Assembly (NCBI GenBank): GCA_003105225.1
Contig: PQAK01000197.1
Span: 1 to 19,604, forward strand
From: Deltaproteobacteria bacterium
GTDB taxonomy: Bacteria > Desulfobacterota > Deferrimicrobia > Deferrimicrobiales > Deferrimicrobiaceae
Length of the DNA: 19,604 nucleotides
Direction of reading: 5' to 3'
Notes under the pieces: generated by a model
What the model was told of the DNA's origin: nothing
The model's input: the letters and a program-made list of their open reading frames with translations, nothing else
Database searches by the model: none
Part shown: positions 6,983 through 14,811 of the stretch, piece after piece
Position numbering within the stretch: the first letter of the stretch is position 1
Layout of the letters: the number at the start of each line of letters is the position of its first letter
Position numbers and translations under genes: made by a program

Positions 6983-8320
6983 TCAGCCGAGCTTCCGGCC
7001 TCCCTCGGCCGCCCACTTCTCCAGCATGTCGGTCGTGACCGACTTCGGACGCTCGATCGCGTAGCCCAGCGCGCGGTCCCAGGTGATGTTGGCGAGGACG
7101 CCGAGGGCGCGGCCCACGCCGAAGAGCACGGTGTAGAAGTCGTACTCGACGAGGCCGTAGTACCACTGGATGACGCCCGACTGCGCGTCGACGTTCGGCC
7201 ACGGGTTCTTCGCCTTCCCGTGCTCCCGGAGGATGTCCGGCGCCACCTTGTAGATCATGTTCACCAGCTTGAACATCGGGTAGTCCGGCAGGTGCTTCTG
7301 GCAGAACTCCATCTGCGAGGTGTAGCGCGGGTCGGTCTTGCGGAGCACCGCGTGGCCGTACCCGGGGATGACCTGGCCGCTGTTCAGGGTGTCCCAGAGG
7401 AACTTCTTGAGCTCCTCCTCGGTCGGCAGCTTGCCGCCCAGCTTCTTGAACACGCCCTGGATCCAGCCCAGCACCTCCTGGTTCGCCAGGCCGTGGAGCG
7501 GGCCCGCCAGGCCGTTGATGCCGGCCGACAGGGCGTAGTAGGCGTCGGACAGCGCCGAGGCCACGAGGTGCGTGGTGTGGGCCGAGACGTTGCCGGACTC
7601 GTGGTCGGAGTGGAGGATGAAGTACATCCGGGCGACGTCGTCGTAGGGCTTGGCGATCCCCATCATGTGGGCGAAGTTGCCGCCCAGGTCCAGGGCGGGG
7701 TTCGACGCGATCGGCGTGTCGCTCTTGTATTTCATGCGGTAGATGTAGGCGGCGATCGCCGGGAGCTTCGCCATCAGGTTCGTGCAGTCTTCGTACATCG
7801 GGTCCCAGTACTCGGTCTTCTTCATCCCCTCGCTGTACCGCTTCGCGAAGAGGGATTCCCGCTGCATCGCCAGGATGGCGGCGGAGAACATGGTCATGGG
7901 ATGGGTGTCGCGCGGCATCGCGCGGAGGACGTCGAACACGTATCCCGGGATCGCCGCTCTCGACTTGAAGTCCTCGACGACCGCCAGGGTCTGTTCCATG
8001 GTCGGAACTTCTCCGGTCAGGAGGAAGTACCAGAAGCCTTCCACGTAGGGGTACTCCGACCCGGGGACCTTGGGCAGCGCCGCGAACGTCTCGGGGATCG
8101 TCTTGCCGCGGAAGCGGATCCCCTCCTACGGGTCGAGGTAGGAGATGTCGGTCACGAGGGACCGGACGCCCCGCGCCCCGCCGATGCACTGCTCGATCGT
8201 GACCTGGTCGATGATGGTCTTCCCGAGTTCCTTGACGAGCTTCGTGGTGCGGGGACGGTGGGCCTGGATCTTCTCGAACAGCTTCTCTTTCAATGTCGTT
8301 TTTTCCATAACCTTCGACAT
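6983..8320 (-). CDS. gltA: Citrate synthase (eukaryotic-type), interrupted by one in-frame TAG
   Basis: The frame encodes 445 codons of a type I citrate synthase resembling mitochondrial and Geobacter-type enzymes, which condenses oxaloacetate and acetyl-CoA at the entry of the TCA cycle. Conserved blocks are GGARGVRSLVTDISYLDP, EGIRFRGKTIPE, LHSDHESGNVSAHTTHLV, NGLAGPLHGLANQEVL, GQVIPGYGHAVLRKTDPRYT and YGLVEYDFYTVLFGVGRALG, including the catalytic His, His and Asp. Codon 65, between LDP and EGIRFRG, is TAG (8126-8128), where homologues have Asp or Glu; one base change from GAG would create it. Everything on both sides stays in frame. The start at 8318-8320 has a G-rich ribosome site nine bases upstream. 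As read, translation gives a 64-residue fragment; an internal ATG at 8042-8044 opens the rest but lacks the N-terminal part. This is either a recent nonsense mutation or a sequencing error. Confidence 0.88.
8126..8128 (-). other. In-frame amber codon inside citrate synthase
   Basis: The minus-strand reading is GAC CCG TAG GAG GGG ATC. TAG also ends phoH, tolB, tolR, tolQ, metH and the cytochrome b gene in this window, so the organism uses it as a normal stop and programmed readthrough is unlikely without special signals. Confidence 0.9.
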
Positions 8321-8417
8321 GCTGTCGAACCCCCTTTCATGGGATGGCGTGATTTGACGGATCGGCTAGCTACGCTTATGCTCGCACCCTCCTTTCCGTA
8401 CCTGGTGGATTCTTCCA

Positions 8418-8426
8418 ATTATACCA
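8418..8426 (-). promoter_or_regulatory. Extended -10 promoter for citrate synthase
   Basis: The minus strand reads TGGTATAAT: a perfect TATAAT with the TG extension one base upstream. No good -35 hexamer lies 16-18 bases upstream, as is usual for extended -10 promoters. It is about 100 bases ahead of the citrate synthase start codon. Confidence 0.55.
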
Positions 8427-8536
8427 GCGGAAGCGGCAACATCCTTTCGCGATGCGGCGGTCCCGGAACCCTCTTCCCGTATTCGGAACGCCGCTCCTAT
8501 AATGTAGTAGATGTGCTTGAATCGGATCCGGCAGAT

Positions 8537-8551
8537 TGTATACCGTATACA
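8537..8551. promoter_or_regulatory. Palindromic operator candidate upstream of metH
   Basis: The site is the perfect inverted repeat TGTATAC-C-GTATACA. GTATAC-centred palindromes are typical of GntR-family (FCD/FadR-type) operators. It lies about 57 bases upstream of the metH -35 box, where it could serve either divergent gene. The regulator is not in the window and the assignment is inference. Confidence 0.4.
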
Positions 8552-8607
8552 GCCGTATATCTTAATAACAAGAAAGGTTTCCGCAAGTCAAGCCAAAAGC
8601 GGCCCAT

Positions 8608-8636
8608 TTGACCCGGGGGAGATTCCCTTGTAGGAT
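8608..8636 (+). promoter_or_regulatory. Sigma70-type promoter of the metH operon
   Basis: TTGACC (8608-8613), a 17-base spacer and TAGGAT (8631-8636) are followed by a leader of about 54 bases to the metH start. The spacing and -10 sequence are the same as in the promoter of the Fur-family gene at 6401-6429. Confidence 0.6.
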
Positions 8637-8696
8637 AAGCAACTTACAGGTCAACGAAACGACCGCGAATCCCAAGGGGGATGCAGGAGGATCCAG

Positions 8697-11600
8697 GTGG
8701 GCATTCTGGAGCAAAAAATCATCATCTTCGACGGGGCCTGCGGCACGAACCTGCAGCGCGTGGGCGTGCCCGCTTCCGCCTGGCAGGGGCACGAGGGATG
8801 CAATGAATTCCTGAACCTTTCGGCCCCGGAGCTGATCTCGGAGCTGCACGGCGCGTTCCTTGCGGCCGGGGCCATGGCCGTGGAGACGAACACCTTCGGG
8901 GCCAACGACGTCGTCCTGGCCGAATACGGCCTGCAGGACCGTGTCGAGGAAATCAACGCCGCGGCGGTCGCCTGCGCGCGGGACGCGATCCGGCGGCATG
9001 GGCGGGAGGCGCTGGTCGCGGGGGCCGTCGGGCCGACCACCAAGCTGCCGTCCCTGGGCCACATCCCCTTCGATGCGATGGCGAAATCCTACGCCCGCCA
9101 GGTGCGCGCGCTGGTCGAAGCGGGAGCGGACCTGTTGCTGATCGAAACCTGCCAGGACCTCCTGCAGGTCAAGATCGCGCTGGTCAGCTGCTTCGGGGAG
9201 CTGGAGGCGCTCGGGAAGAAACTCCCCGTGATGGTGTCCCTGACGGTGGAGAGCACGGGGACGATGCTGGTGGGCACGGACGTGGCCGCCGCGGCCGCCG
9301 CGATCGAGCCGTTCCCGGTCTTCTCGGTCGGGCTCAACTGCGCGACGGGTCCGGAAGGGATGAAGTCGCACATCCGGTACCTCTCCCGGCGCTGGCCCGG
9401 AAGGGTGTCCTGCATCCCCAACGCGGGGATGCCGCAGGTGATCGACGGGCAGACCGTCTACCCCCTTTCGCCGGAAGCCTTCGCGGAGCAGATGAAGGCG
9501 TTCGTCCTCACGGAAGGCGTAAGCATCGTGGGCGGCTGCTGCGGCACCACGCCGGAGCACATCCGCCGCCTGGCGGATGCGCTCTCCGGGGTCGTGCCGG
9601 CGGACCGCCGGCCGGAGTGGCAGCCCTCCCTCGGAAGCCTCTACCAGGCGGTCGAGATCCGGCAGGACATCCCCCCGATGCTGATCGGAGAGCGGGCCAA
9701 CGCCAACGGCTCGCGCCGCTTCCGCGACCTGCTCCTGGCCGATGATTACCCCGGGGCGTTGCGGATCGCCCTCGAGCAGCAGGAGGAAGGGGCCCACGCG
9801 GTGGACCTGTGCACCGCCTACGCCGGCCGCGACGAGAAGGCCGACCTCGTCGCGCTGACGCGCCTGTTCGCGCAGTCGGTCAAGATCCCGACCGTGATCG
9901 ATTCGACCAGCCCCGACTGCATCGAGGCGGCGCTGCGGACGCACCCCGGCCGCTGCCTCGTCAACTCCATCAACCTGGAGGACGGGGGGAAGAACCTCGA
10001 GCGGGTCTGCCGCCTGGCGAAGACTTACGGGGCCGCGGTCATCGCGCTGACGATCAACGAAAAGGGAATGGCCATGACGGTCGAGGACAAGGTCGAAACG
10101 GCCCGCGCCATCCACGACCTGGCGGTGGGGAGGTACGGCCTTCGACCGTCCGACCTGATCTTCGACGTCCTCACGTTCACCGTCGGTTCGGGCGACCCGT
10201 CCCTGGACGACGCCGCGAAAACGACCCTGGCCGCCATCCGGAAGGTCAAGGAGGAACTGCCGGGCACCTTTACGAGCCTGGGCGTGTCCAACGTCTCGTT
10301 CGGCCTGTCCCCCCGCTCCCGCAGGATCTTGAATTCCGTGTTCCTGCACGAGGCGGTCGAGGCGGGGCTCGACGCCGCGATCGTCGACGCGGCCAGGGTC
10401 CTTCCGTTCTCCAAGATCCCCGAGGACGACCGCCGGGTCTGCCTCGACCTCCTCTACAACCGCCGGATGGACCCGCAGGGTTCTCCGCTGTCCGTTTTCC
10501 TCCGCCATTTTTCCGGCAAGGAGGAGCCGGGAGGCGCCGCCCCCGCGACGGACGCCGCGGCGCTCTCCCCGGAAGAGCGGCTGGCGGAAAAGGTGGTCGC
10601 GGGCGACAAGGAGGGGCTGGAGGACCTCCTGTCGATCCTGCTGACCCGCCGCCCCGCCCAGGCGATCATCGGCCAGCTGCTGGTTCCGGCCATGCGGCGC
10701 GTGGGCGACCTGTTCGGGCGCGGCGAGATGCTCCTGCCGTTCGTGCTCCAGTCGGCGGAGGTCGTGCGGGAGAGCGTGCACCGCCTGGAGCCCTTCCTCG
10801 CGGGGGAAGAGAGGGACGCCGGGAAGAAGGTGCTGCTGGCCACGGTGGCGGGCGACGTCCACGACATCGGGAAGAACCTGGTCGACATCCTGCTCTCCAA
10901 CAACGGCTACAAGGTCTTCAACCTCGGGATCAAGGTGCCCGCGGAGACGATCATCGAGAAGGCGCGGGAGCACGCGGTGGACGCCATCGGCCTGAGCGGG
11001 CTGCTCGTCAAATCGGCCATCGTCATGCAGGAGAGCATGCCGCAGTACGCGGCGGCGGGCCTGTCGGTGCCGATTCTCCTGGGCGGGGCGGCGCTCACGG
11101 AAAAGTTCGTGGCGGAAAGCTGCGTCCCCGGGTACCCCGGCCCCGTCGTCTACTGCGCCGACGCGTTCGCGGGCCTGTCGGCGATGCGCGCGCTGGACGG
11201 CGGCACCCTGTCCTCCACCACGCATGACGCGCGGGCGGACGCGCGGCAGGTGAAGCCCGGCGTGCGGACCGAGCGCGTCTCCCGCGACAACCCGGTGCCC
11301 GTCCCTCCCTTCCTGGGAGCGCGGCACGTGACGGACATCGACCTTTCGGCCGTGTACCCGTACGTCAACGAGCAGGCTCTGTTCCGCGGCCGGTGGGGGT
11401 ACCGGCGCGGAAAGATGTCCGCCGAGGAGTATGACCGGCTCATCCGGGAGAAGGTCCGCCCGGCCTACGAGGGGCTCAAGCGCCGCAGCGCCCTGGAGGG
11501 GCTTCTCCGTCCGAAGGCGGCGTACGGGTATTTCCGCTGCCGTTCCGAAGGCGACGCGGTCGTCGTCGAACACGGCGGTGCGGCGCACGCCTTCCCGTTC

Positions 11601-12074
11601 CCCCGGCAGAGCGCCCCCCCGCACCTGTGCATCGCGGATTACTTCAAGACGCGGGAGGAAGGGGGCGACATCGTCGCCTTCTTCGTGGTCACCGTCGGCG
11701 AGCGGATCGGGGAGGTCACGCACCGGCTGTTCGACACCGACCAGTATCACGATTACCTCATGCTGCACGCCTTCGGCGTGGAGGTGGCGGACGCCCTGGC
11801 GGAATACTGGCACGAGGTGATGCGGGAGGAGCTGGGGATCGGGCAGCGGAAACCCTCGGGGCCCGGCGGCTACGTCGTGCAGGAGTACCAGGGCTCCCGC
11901 TACGGGTTCGGCTACCCGGCGTGCCCGGACCTCTCGGCGCACCAGGCGGTGTTCGAGCTGCTCACGCCCGGGGAGATCGGCATCACGCTCACGGAATCGA
12001 TGGAAATGGTGCCGGAGCACACCACTTCGGCGATCGTCGCCCACCACCCCCAGGCCAAGTACTTCGCGGTATAG
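8697..12074 (+). CDS. metH: Cobalamin-dependent methionine synthase MetH
   Basis: A full-length 1125-residue MetH that transfers the methyl group of 5-methyltetrahydrofolate through cobalamin to homocysteine. Domains in order: homocysteine-binding barrel (1 to about 300) with zinc ligands Cys215 (GLNC) and Cys281-Cys282 (GGCCGTT); folate-binding barrel (about 320-590, NSINLEDGG, VSNVSFGLS); cobalamin cap (about 628-700); B12-binding domain (about 705-850) with DVHDIGKN, whose His722 is the lower cobalt ligand, SGLL and GGAA; and the AdoMet-dependent activation domain (about 870-1125) with GYPACPD at 1072-1078 and a C-terminal MVPEHTTSAI block. All modules needed for catalysis and reductive reactivation are present. 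The start is a GTG with a strong AGGAGG site six bases upstream. It is followed 15 bases later by a rubredoxin gene. Confidence 0.97.
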   Translation: MGILEQKIIIFDGACGTNLQRVGVPASAWQGHEGCNEFLNLSAPELISELHGAFLAAGAMAVETNTFGANDVVLAEYGLQDRVEEINAAAVACARDAIRRHGREALVAGAVGPTTKLPSLGHIPFDAMAKSYARQVRALVEAGADLLLIETCQDLLQVKIALVSCFGELEALGKKLPVMVSLTVESTGTMLVGTDVAAAAAAIEPFPVFSVGLNCATGPEGMKSHIRYLSRRWPGRVSCIPNAGMPQVIDGQTVYPLSPEAFAEQMKAFVLTEGVSIVGGCCGTTPEHIRRLADALSGVVPADRRPEWQPSLGSLYQAVEIRQDIPPMLIGERANANGSRRFRDLLLADDYPGALRIALEQQEEGAHAVDLCTAYAGRDEKADLVALTRLFAQSVKIPTVIDSTSPDCIEAALRTHPGRCLVNSINLEDGGKNLERVCRLAKTYGAAVIALTINEKGMAMTVEDKVETARAIHDLAVGRYGLRPSDLIFDVLTFTVGSGDPSLDDAAKTTLAAIRKVKEELPGTFTSLGVSNVSFGLSPRSRRILNSVFLHEAVEAGLDAAIVDAARVLPFSKIPEDDRRVCLDLLYNRRMDPQGSPLSVFLRHFSGKEEPGGAAPATDAAALSPEERLAEKVVAGDKEGLEDLLSILLTRRPAQAIIGQLLVPAMRRVGDLFGRGEMLLPFVLQSAEVVRESVHRLEPFLAGEERDAGKKVLLATVAGDVHDIGKNLVDILLSNNGYKVFNLGIKVPAETIIEKAREHAVDAIGLSGLLVKSAIVMQESMPQYAAAGLSVPILLGGAALTEKFVAESCVPGYPGPVVYCADAFAGLSAMRALDGGTLSSTTHDARADARQVKPGVRTERVSRDNPVPVPPFLGARHVTDIDLSAVYPYVNEQALFRGRWGYRRGKMSAEEYDRLIREKVRPAYEGLKRRSALEGLLRPKAAYGYFRCRSEGDAVVVEHGGAAHAFPFPRQSAPPHLCIADYFKTREEGGDIVAFFVVTVGERIGEVTHRLFDTDQYHDYLMLHAFGVEVADALAEYWHEVMREELGIGQRKPSGPGGYVVQEYQGSRYGFGYPACPDLSAHQAVFELLTPGEIGITLTESMEMVPEHTTSAIVAHHPQAKYFAV

Positions 12075-12089
12075 GAAGGGGACGGCCCC

Positions 12090-12251
12090 ATGAAAAAGTA
12101 CATCTGCGCGAACTGCGGCTACGTCTACGATCCCGCGGCGGGGGACCCGATGAGCGACGTCCCGCCCGGCACCCCGTTCGACGCCCTGCCCGACGGCTGG
12201 GTCTGCCCCATGTGCTACGCCGCCAAGTCGCAGTTCGACGAGCTCGACTGA
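12090..12251 (+). CDS. Rubredoxin (53 residues)
   Basis: This small iron electron carrier begins MKKYICANCGYVYDP and ends with GWVCPMCYAAKSQFDELD. Both CxxC pairs that hold the single Fe(SCys)4 centre are present (CANC and CPMC), as are the aromatic core residues and the DGW motif. One family feature is unusual: the glycine that normally follows the second CxxC (CPxCG) is Tyr here. The gene begins 15 bases after metH in the same direction, with a purine-rich AGGAAGGGG site, so it is almost certainly cotranscribed. A role as electron donor for reductive reactivation of MetH cob(II)alamin is an inference from position; general redox or oxygen-defence roles are possible. Confidence 0.93.
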   Translation: MKKYICANCGYVYDPAAGDPMSDVPPGTPFDALPDGWVCPMCYAAKSQFDELD

Positions 12252-12356
12252 TCATGCGCTCCCTCGCTCACGGTCACCGGCTGCGCCTTCCGAGTGGGGC
12301 GCGAATCGCCGATTGGGGGCGTTCCCTGCCTGCGCTGGATGACGCATCGGGGGTAC

Positions 12357-12465
12357 CCGGCGGAGTCGCCGCAGGAGGGGGGCGCAGTGAGGTAAAGCGC
12401 AGCCGTGCAGGTTCACCGCACGGCGAGCCACGAACGGAGCCCCCCCTCCGAGGCGGCGCAGCCGG
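12357..12465 (-). repeat. Interspersed structured repeat, copy B
   Basis: About 105 bases match the reverse complement of 16527-16633 (near-identical core GTGAGGTAAAGCGCAGCCG, then GGCGAGCCACGA-CGGAG). An outer stem pairs GGAGGGGGG (12374-12382) with CCCCCCTCC (12441-12449). An inner hairpin pairs GCCGTGC (12402-12408) with GCACGGC (12418-12424). It sits in the 259-base gap between rubredoxin and the HMT-MTHFR gene, probably within their shared transcript. The flanking 12252-12356 and 12466-12510 show no gene; the former is also G/C-structured and may belong to a longer, diverged unit. Confidence 0.75.
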
Positions 12466-12513
12466 TGCCGCCCGATCCTGCGCAACGCCTTCCGATGGTG
12501 AGGAACCGAGGTG

Positions 12514-14373
12514 ATGCGGAACATCCTGGAGCGCATGAAGGAGTCCCCGCTGCTGTTCGACGGGGCGATGGGCACGATGATCTACGAGCGGGGCGTGTTC
12601 ATCAACACGTGCTACGACGAGCTGTGCCTGTCCAACCCGAAGCTCATCTCCCAGATCCACCGGGAATACGTGGAAGCCGGGGCCGACGTGATCGAGACGA
12701 ACACGTTCGGCGCGAACCGCTTCATGCTCCGCCCCTACGGCCTGTCGGACAAGGCCGAGGCGATCAACCGCCAGGCCGTGCGGCTGGCCCGGGAGGCGGC
12801 CGGCGACTCCGTCTTCGTCGCCGCCGCGGTGGGGCCCTGCCTCCGGCCGGACCAGATCATCCCCGAGGAGCGCGTCGCCGAGGTGGAGGGGGCCTTCGCG
12901 GAGCAGCTGGGGGCGCTTGCCGCGGAGGGCGTGGACCTGGTCGTGTTCGAGACGTTCACCCACCTGCGCGAGCTCCAGGTGGGCGCGCTCATCGCGAGGC
13001 GCCTGGGCATGCCGGTGCTGGCCTCCTTCGTCCTGAACGAGCGCGGGGAGACGGCCGTCGGCACCCGGGCGGAGACGATGGCGCGGACCCTGTCGACCGA
13101 CCCGAACGTCGACCTCGTCGGGATCAACTGCGGCGTCGGGCCTGCAGGGGTGTTCGACGCGCTGCAGGCGGTCCTGCCGGTGACGACGAAGCCGGTCGTC
13201 GTGATGCCGAACGCGGGGCTGCCCCGGGACATCGCCGGCCGGATGATCTACCTGACGAGCCCGGAGTACTTCACCGAGTACGCCAAGAAATACATCGAGA
13301 TGGGGGTGCGCGGCGTCGGGGGCTGCTGCGGCACCACGCCGGCGCACATCCGCACGGCCTCGCGCGCCGTCAAGTCCCTGAGCGGCGTGAAGAAGCACGT
13401 GAAGGTGCGCGCGTACGCGCGCCAGGAGCCCCTGGTGCACGTGGTCGCGTCCGAGAAGAAATCGCGGCTGGCCGCGAAGCTCTTCGCGGGGGAGAAGGCC
13501 GCCTCCGTGGAGATCCTGCCCCCGCGGTCCTGGGACATGACGGAGATGCTCGCGAAGGTGCGGCGCTGCGCCGAGGCCGGCGTGGACGCGATCAACATCC
13601 CCGACGGCCCCCGGGCCAGCGCGCGGGTCTCCCCGATGATCGCCGCCCTCACCATCCTCCGGGAGGTCGGGATCGAGCCGATCCTGCACTACTGCTGCCG
13701 CGACCGGAACCTGATCGGGATGCAGTCCGACCTGCTGGGGGGATACGCGGCGAAGCTCGCCAACTTCCTCATCATCACCGGGGACCCGCCGAAGCTGGGG
13801 GAGTACCCCGACGTGACCGGCGTCTTCGACGTCGACTCGATCGGCCTCACGCAGGTGGCGACGAACCTGAACCGGGGCTACGACATCGGCGGGAACCCGA
13901 TCTCGCCCCCCACCGGGATCTTCATCGGGGTGGGCGCCAACCCGTGCGCGGTCGACCTGGAACGGGAGATCGACCGGTACTTCCGCAAGATCGACGCGGG
14001 GGCCGAGTTCGCGATCACGCAGCCGGTGTTCGATGCCGACGCGCTGCTGCGGTTCCTCGACCGCGTGGAGGGACACTCCCGGACGATCCCCGTGCTCGCG
14101 GGAGTCTGGCCGCTGGTCAGCTTCAAGAACGCCGAGTTCATGAACAACGAGGTCCCCGGCGTGGTCGTCCCCCGCGAGATCCTGGAACGGATGTCCCGCT
14201 GCCGCTCCAAGGAGGAAGGGCACCGGGTGGGCATCGAAATCGCGCGGAAGATCATCGAACGGATCTCCCCCCGCGTGAGCGGCTTCCAGGTGAGCGCCCC
14301 GCTGGGGAACGTCGAGACGGCGCTTGCGGTGCTGGGCCGGACGGCGAAACCCGGAGCTGGAAAGGAATCCTAA
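12514..14373 (+). CDS. Bifunctional homocysteine S-methyltransferase / methylenetetrahydrofolate reductase
   Basis: A 619-residue fusion like B. subtilis YitJ. The N-terminal homocysteine methyltransferase barrel (1 to about 295) has zinc ligands Cys206 (GINC) and Cys271-Cys272 (GGCCGTTPAHI) plus the opening LLFDGAMGTMIYERG. The C-terminal FAD-dependent MTHFR barrel (about 325-605) contains SVEILPPRSWD, HYCCRDRNLIGMQSDLLG, LIITGDPPKLGEYP and ITQPVFDAD. MTHFR makes 5-methyl-THF, the substrate of MetH encoded upstream, so this enzyme can feed it. The methyl donor of the HMT half is uncertain for this family. Start choice lies between GTG 12511 and ATG 12514; a GAGG at 12500-12503 suits both. 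Spacing to rubredoxin is occupied by a structured repeat. Confidence 0.94.
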   Translation: MRNILERMKESPLLFDGAMGTMIYERGVFINTCYDELCLSNPKLISQIHREYVEAGADVIETNTFGANRFMLRPYGLSDKAEAINRQAVRLAREAAGDSVFVAAAVGPCLRPDQIIPEERVAEVEGAFAEQLGALAAEGVDLVVFETFTHLRELQVGALIARRLGMPVLASFVLNERGETAVGTRAETMARTLSTDPNVDLVGINCGVGPAGVFDALQAVLPVTTKPVVVMPNAGLPRDIAGRMIYLTSPEYFTEYAKKYIEMGVRGVGGCCGTTPAHIRTASRAVKSLSGVKKHVKVRAYARQEPLVHVVASEKKSRLAAKLFAGEKAASVEILPPRSWDMTEMLAKVRRCAEAGVDAINIPDGPRASARVSPMIAALTILREVGIEPILHYCCRDRNLIGMQSDLLGGYAAKLANFLIITGDPPKLGEYPDVTGVFDVDSIGLTQVATNLNRGYDIGGNPISPPTGIFIGVGANPCAVDLEREIDRYFRKIDAGAEFAITQPVFDADALLRFLDRVEGHSRTIPVLAGVWPLVSFKNAEFMNNEVPGVVVPREILERMSRCRSKEEGHRVGIEIARKIIERISPRVSGFQVSAPLGNVETALAVLGRTAKPGAGKES

Positions 14374-14376
14374 TAG

Positions 14377-14405
14377 TTGACAACCTTCTCGAATGTTCCT
14401 GTAAG
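14377..14405 (+). promoter_or_regulatory. Promoter candidate for a near-leaderless gcvH
   Basis: TTGACA (14377-14382) is followed by a 17-base spacer and TGTAAG (14400-14405, four of six consensus). Transcription would start at about 14412, only two or three bases before the ATG at 14415. The stretch is locally AT-rich between GC-rich genes. The -10 match is moderate. Confidence 0.5.
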
Positions 14406-14414
14406 ATTGTCGAT

Positions 14415-14792
14415 ATGGAAGAATCGGGCCTGAAATTCTCCGAGGACCACCTCTGGGTGCTGGAGATGGGGGAAACCGCGCGCGTCGGGCTGACCGAGTA
14501 CGCCCAGGAGCAGCTGGGCGAGATCGTCTCGGTCACCTACGCCGAAATCGGCAGGTTCATCGAGCCGGGGGACCCGATCGGAGAGCTCGAATCCCAGAAG
14601 ACCGTCATCGAACTCGTCTCCCCGATCACGGGAACCATCAAGGCGGTGAACGAGATCGTCATGGAAGACCCTTCTCTGATCAACGTGGACCCGTACGGGA
14701 AGGGATGGCTGATCGAGGTCGAGGTCAACGAGGCCGAGGAGATCGAGAGGCTGATGAACTCCGAAGAATACGAAGCCTTCGTAGAGGATTGA
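14415..14792 (+). CDS. gcvH: Glycine cleavage system H-like lipoyl protein
   Basis: A 125-residue lipoyl-carrier protein with the GcvH fold signature: FSEDHLWV, VGLTEYAQEQLGEIVSV, GELESQKTVIELVSPITG with lipoylation Lys62, and PYGKGWLIEVEV. Length matches GcvH (about 125-130). GcvH shuttles the aminomethyl group between the P, T and L proteins; none of these is in the window, so it may work with distant genes, or be a specialised lipoyl protein such as those beside Hdr-like systems. Its place after HMT-MTHFR fits one-carbon metabolism. The only in-frame standard start is ATG 14415, which has no Shine-Dalgarno sequence but is preceded by a promoter-like pair at 14377-14405. This suggests leaderless translation. 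Confidence 0.88.
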   Translation: MEESGLKFSEDHLWVLEMGETARVGLTEYAQEQLGEIVSVTYAEIGRFIEPGDPIGELESQKTVIELVSPITGTIKAVNEIVMEDPSLINVDPYGKGWLIEVEVNEAEEIERLMNSEEYEAFVED

Positions 14793-14811
14793 ACGCATTC
14801 AAGGAAAGGTG

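Larger units (their letters stand above)
8321..8696. other. Divergent intergenic region between citrate synthase and metH
   Basis: These 376 bases hold no convincing gene. They contain an extended -10 promoter for citrate synthase on the minus strand (8418-8426), the metH promoter (8608-8636), a perfect TGTATAC-C-GTATACA palindrome (8537-8551), and two weaker plus-strand promoter-like pairs: TTGACG with 17 bases to TATGCT (8354-8382), and a TATAAT at 8498-8503 without a good -35. The region is more AT-rich than its surroundings. I see no recognisable SAM or cobalamin riboswitch. Confidence 0.6.

Noticed and set aside
8126..8128. Pyrrolysine insertion or programmed readthrough at the citrate synthase TAG
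   Set aside because: TAG terminates at least six other genes in the window, homologues have Asp or Glu there, and no special downstream element is seen. An error or a nonsense mutation is simpler.
8354..8382. Plus-strand promoter TTGACG-17-TATGCT driving a small RNA
   Set aside because: The -10 match is weak, no terminator or conserved structure follows before metH, and nothing supports a transcript; it is only noted in the intergenic entry.
8637..8696. SAM or cobalamin riboswitch in the metH leader
   Set aside because: The leader from the predicted promoter is only about 54 bases, and I see none of the conserved box sequences or stem arrangement.
8562..12047. Very long open frame on the minus strand opposite metH (over 1100 codons)
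   Set aside because: It mirrors metH, its translation is Arg/Gly/Val/Asp-rich with no recognisable domain, and long antisense open frames are expected at this GC content.
12252..12356. Possible small gene or terminator between rubredoxin and repeat copy B
   Set aside because: No start with a ribosome site and sensible protein was found, and no stem followed by a T run is visible.
12274..14223. Long minus-strand open frame opposite the HMT-MTHFR gene
   Set aside because: It is a shadow of a securely identified gene. Its one interesting feature, a peptide shared with the frame at 16509-16690, comes from translated repeat copy B.
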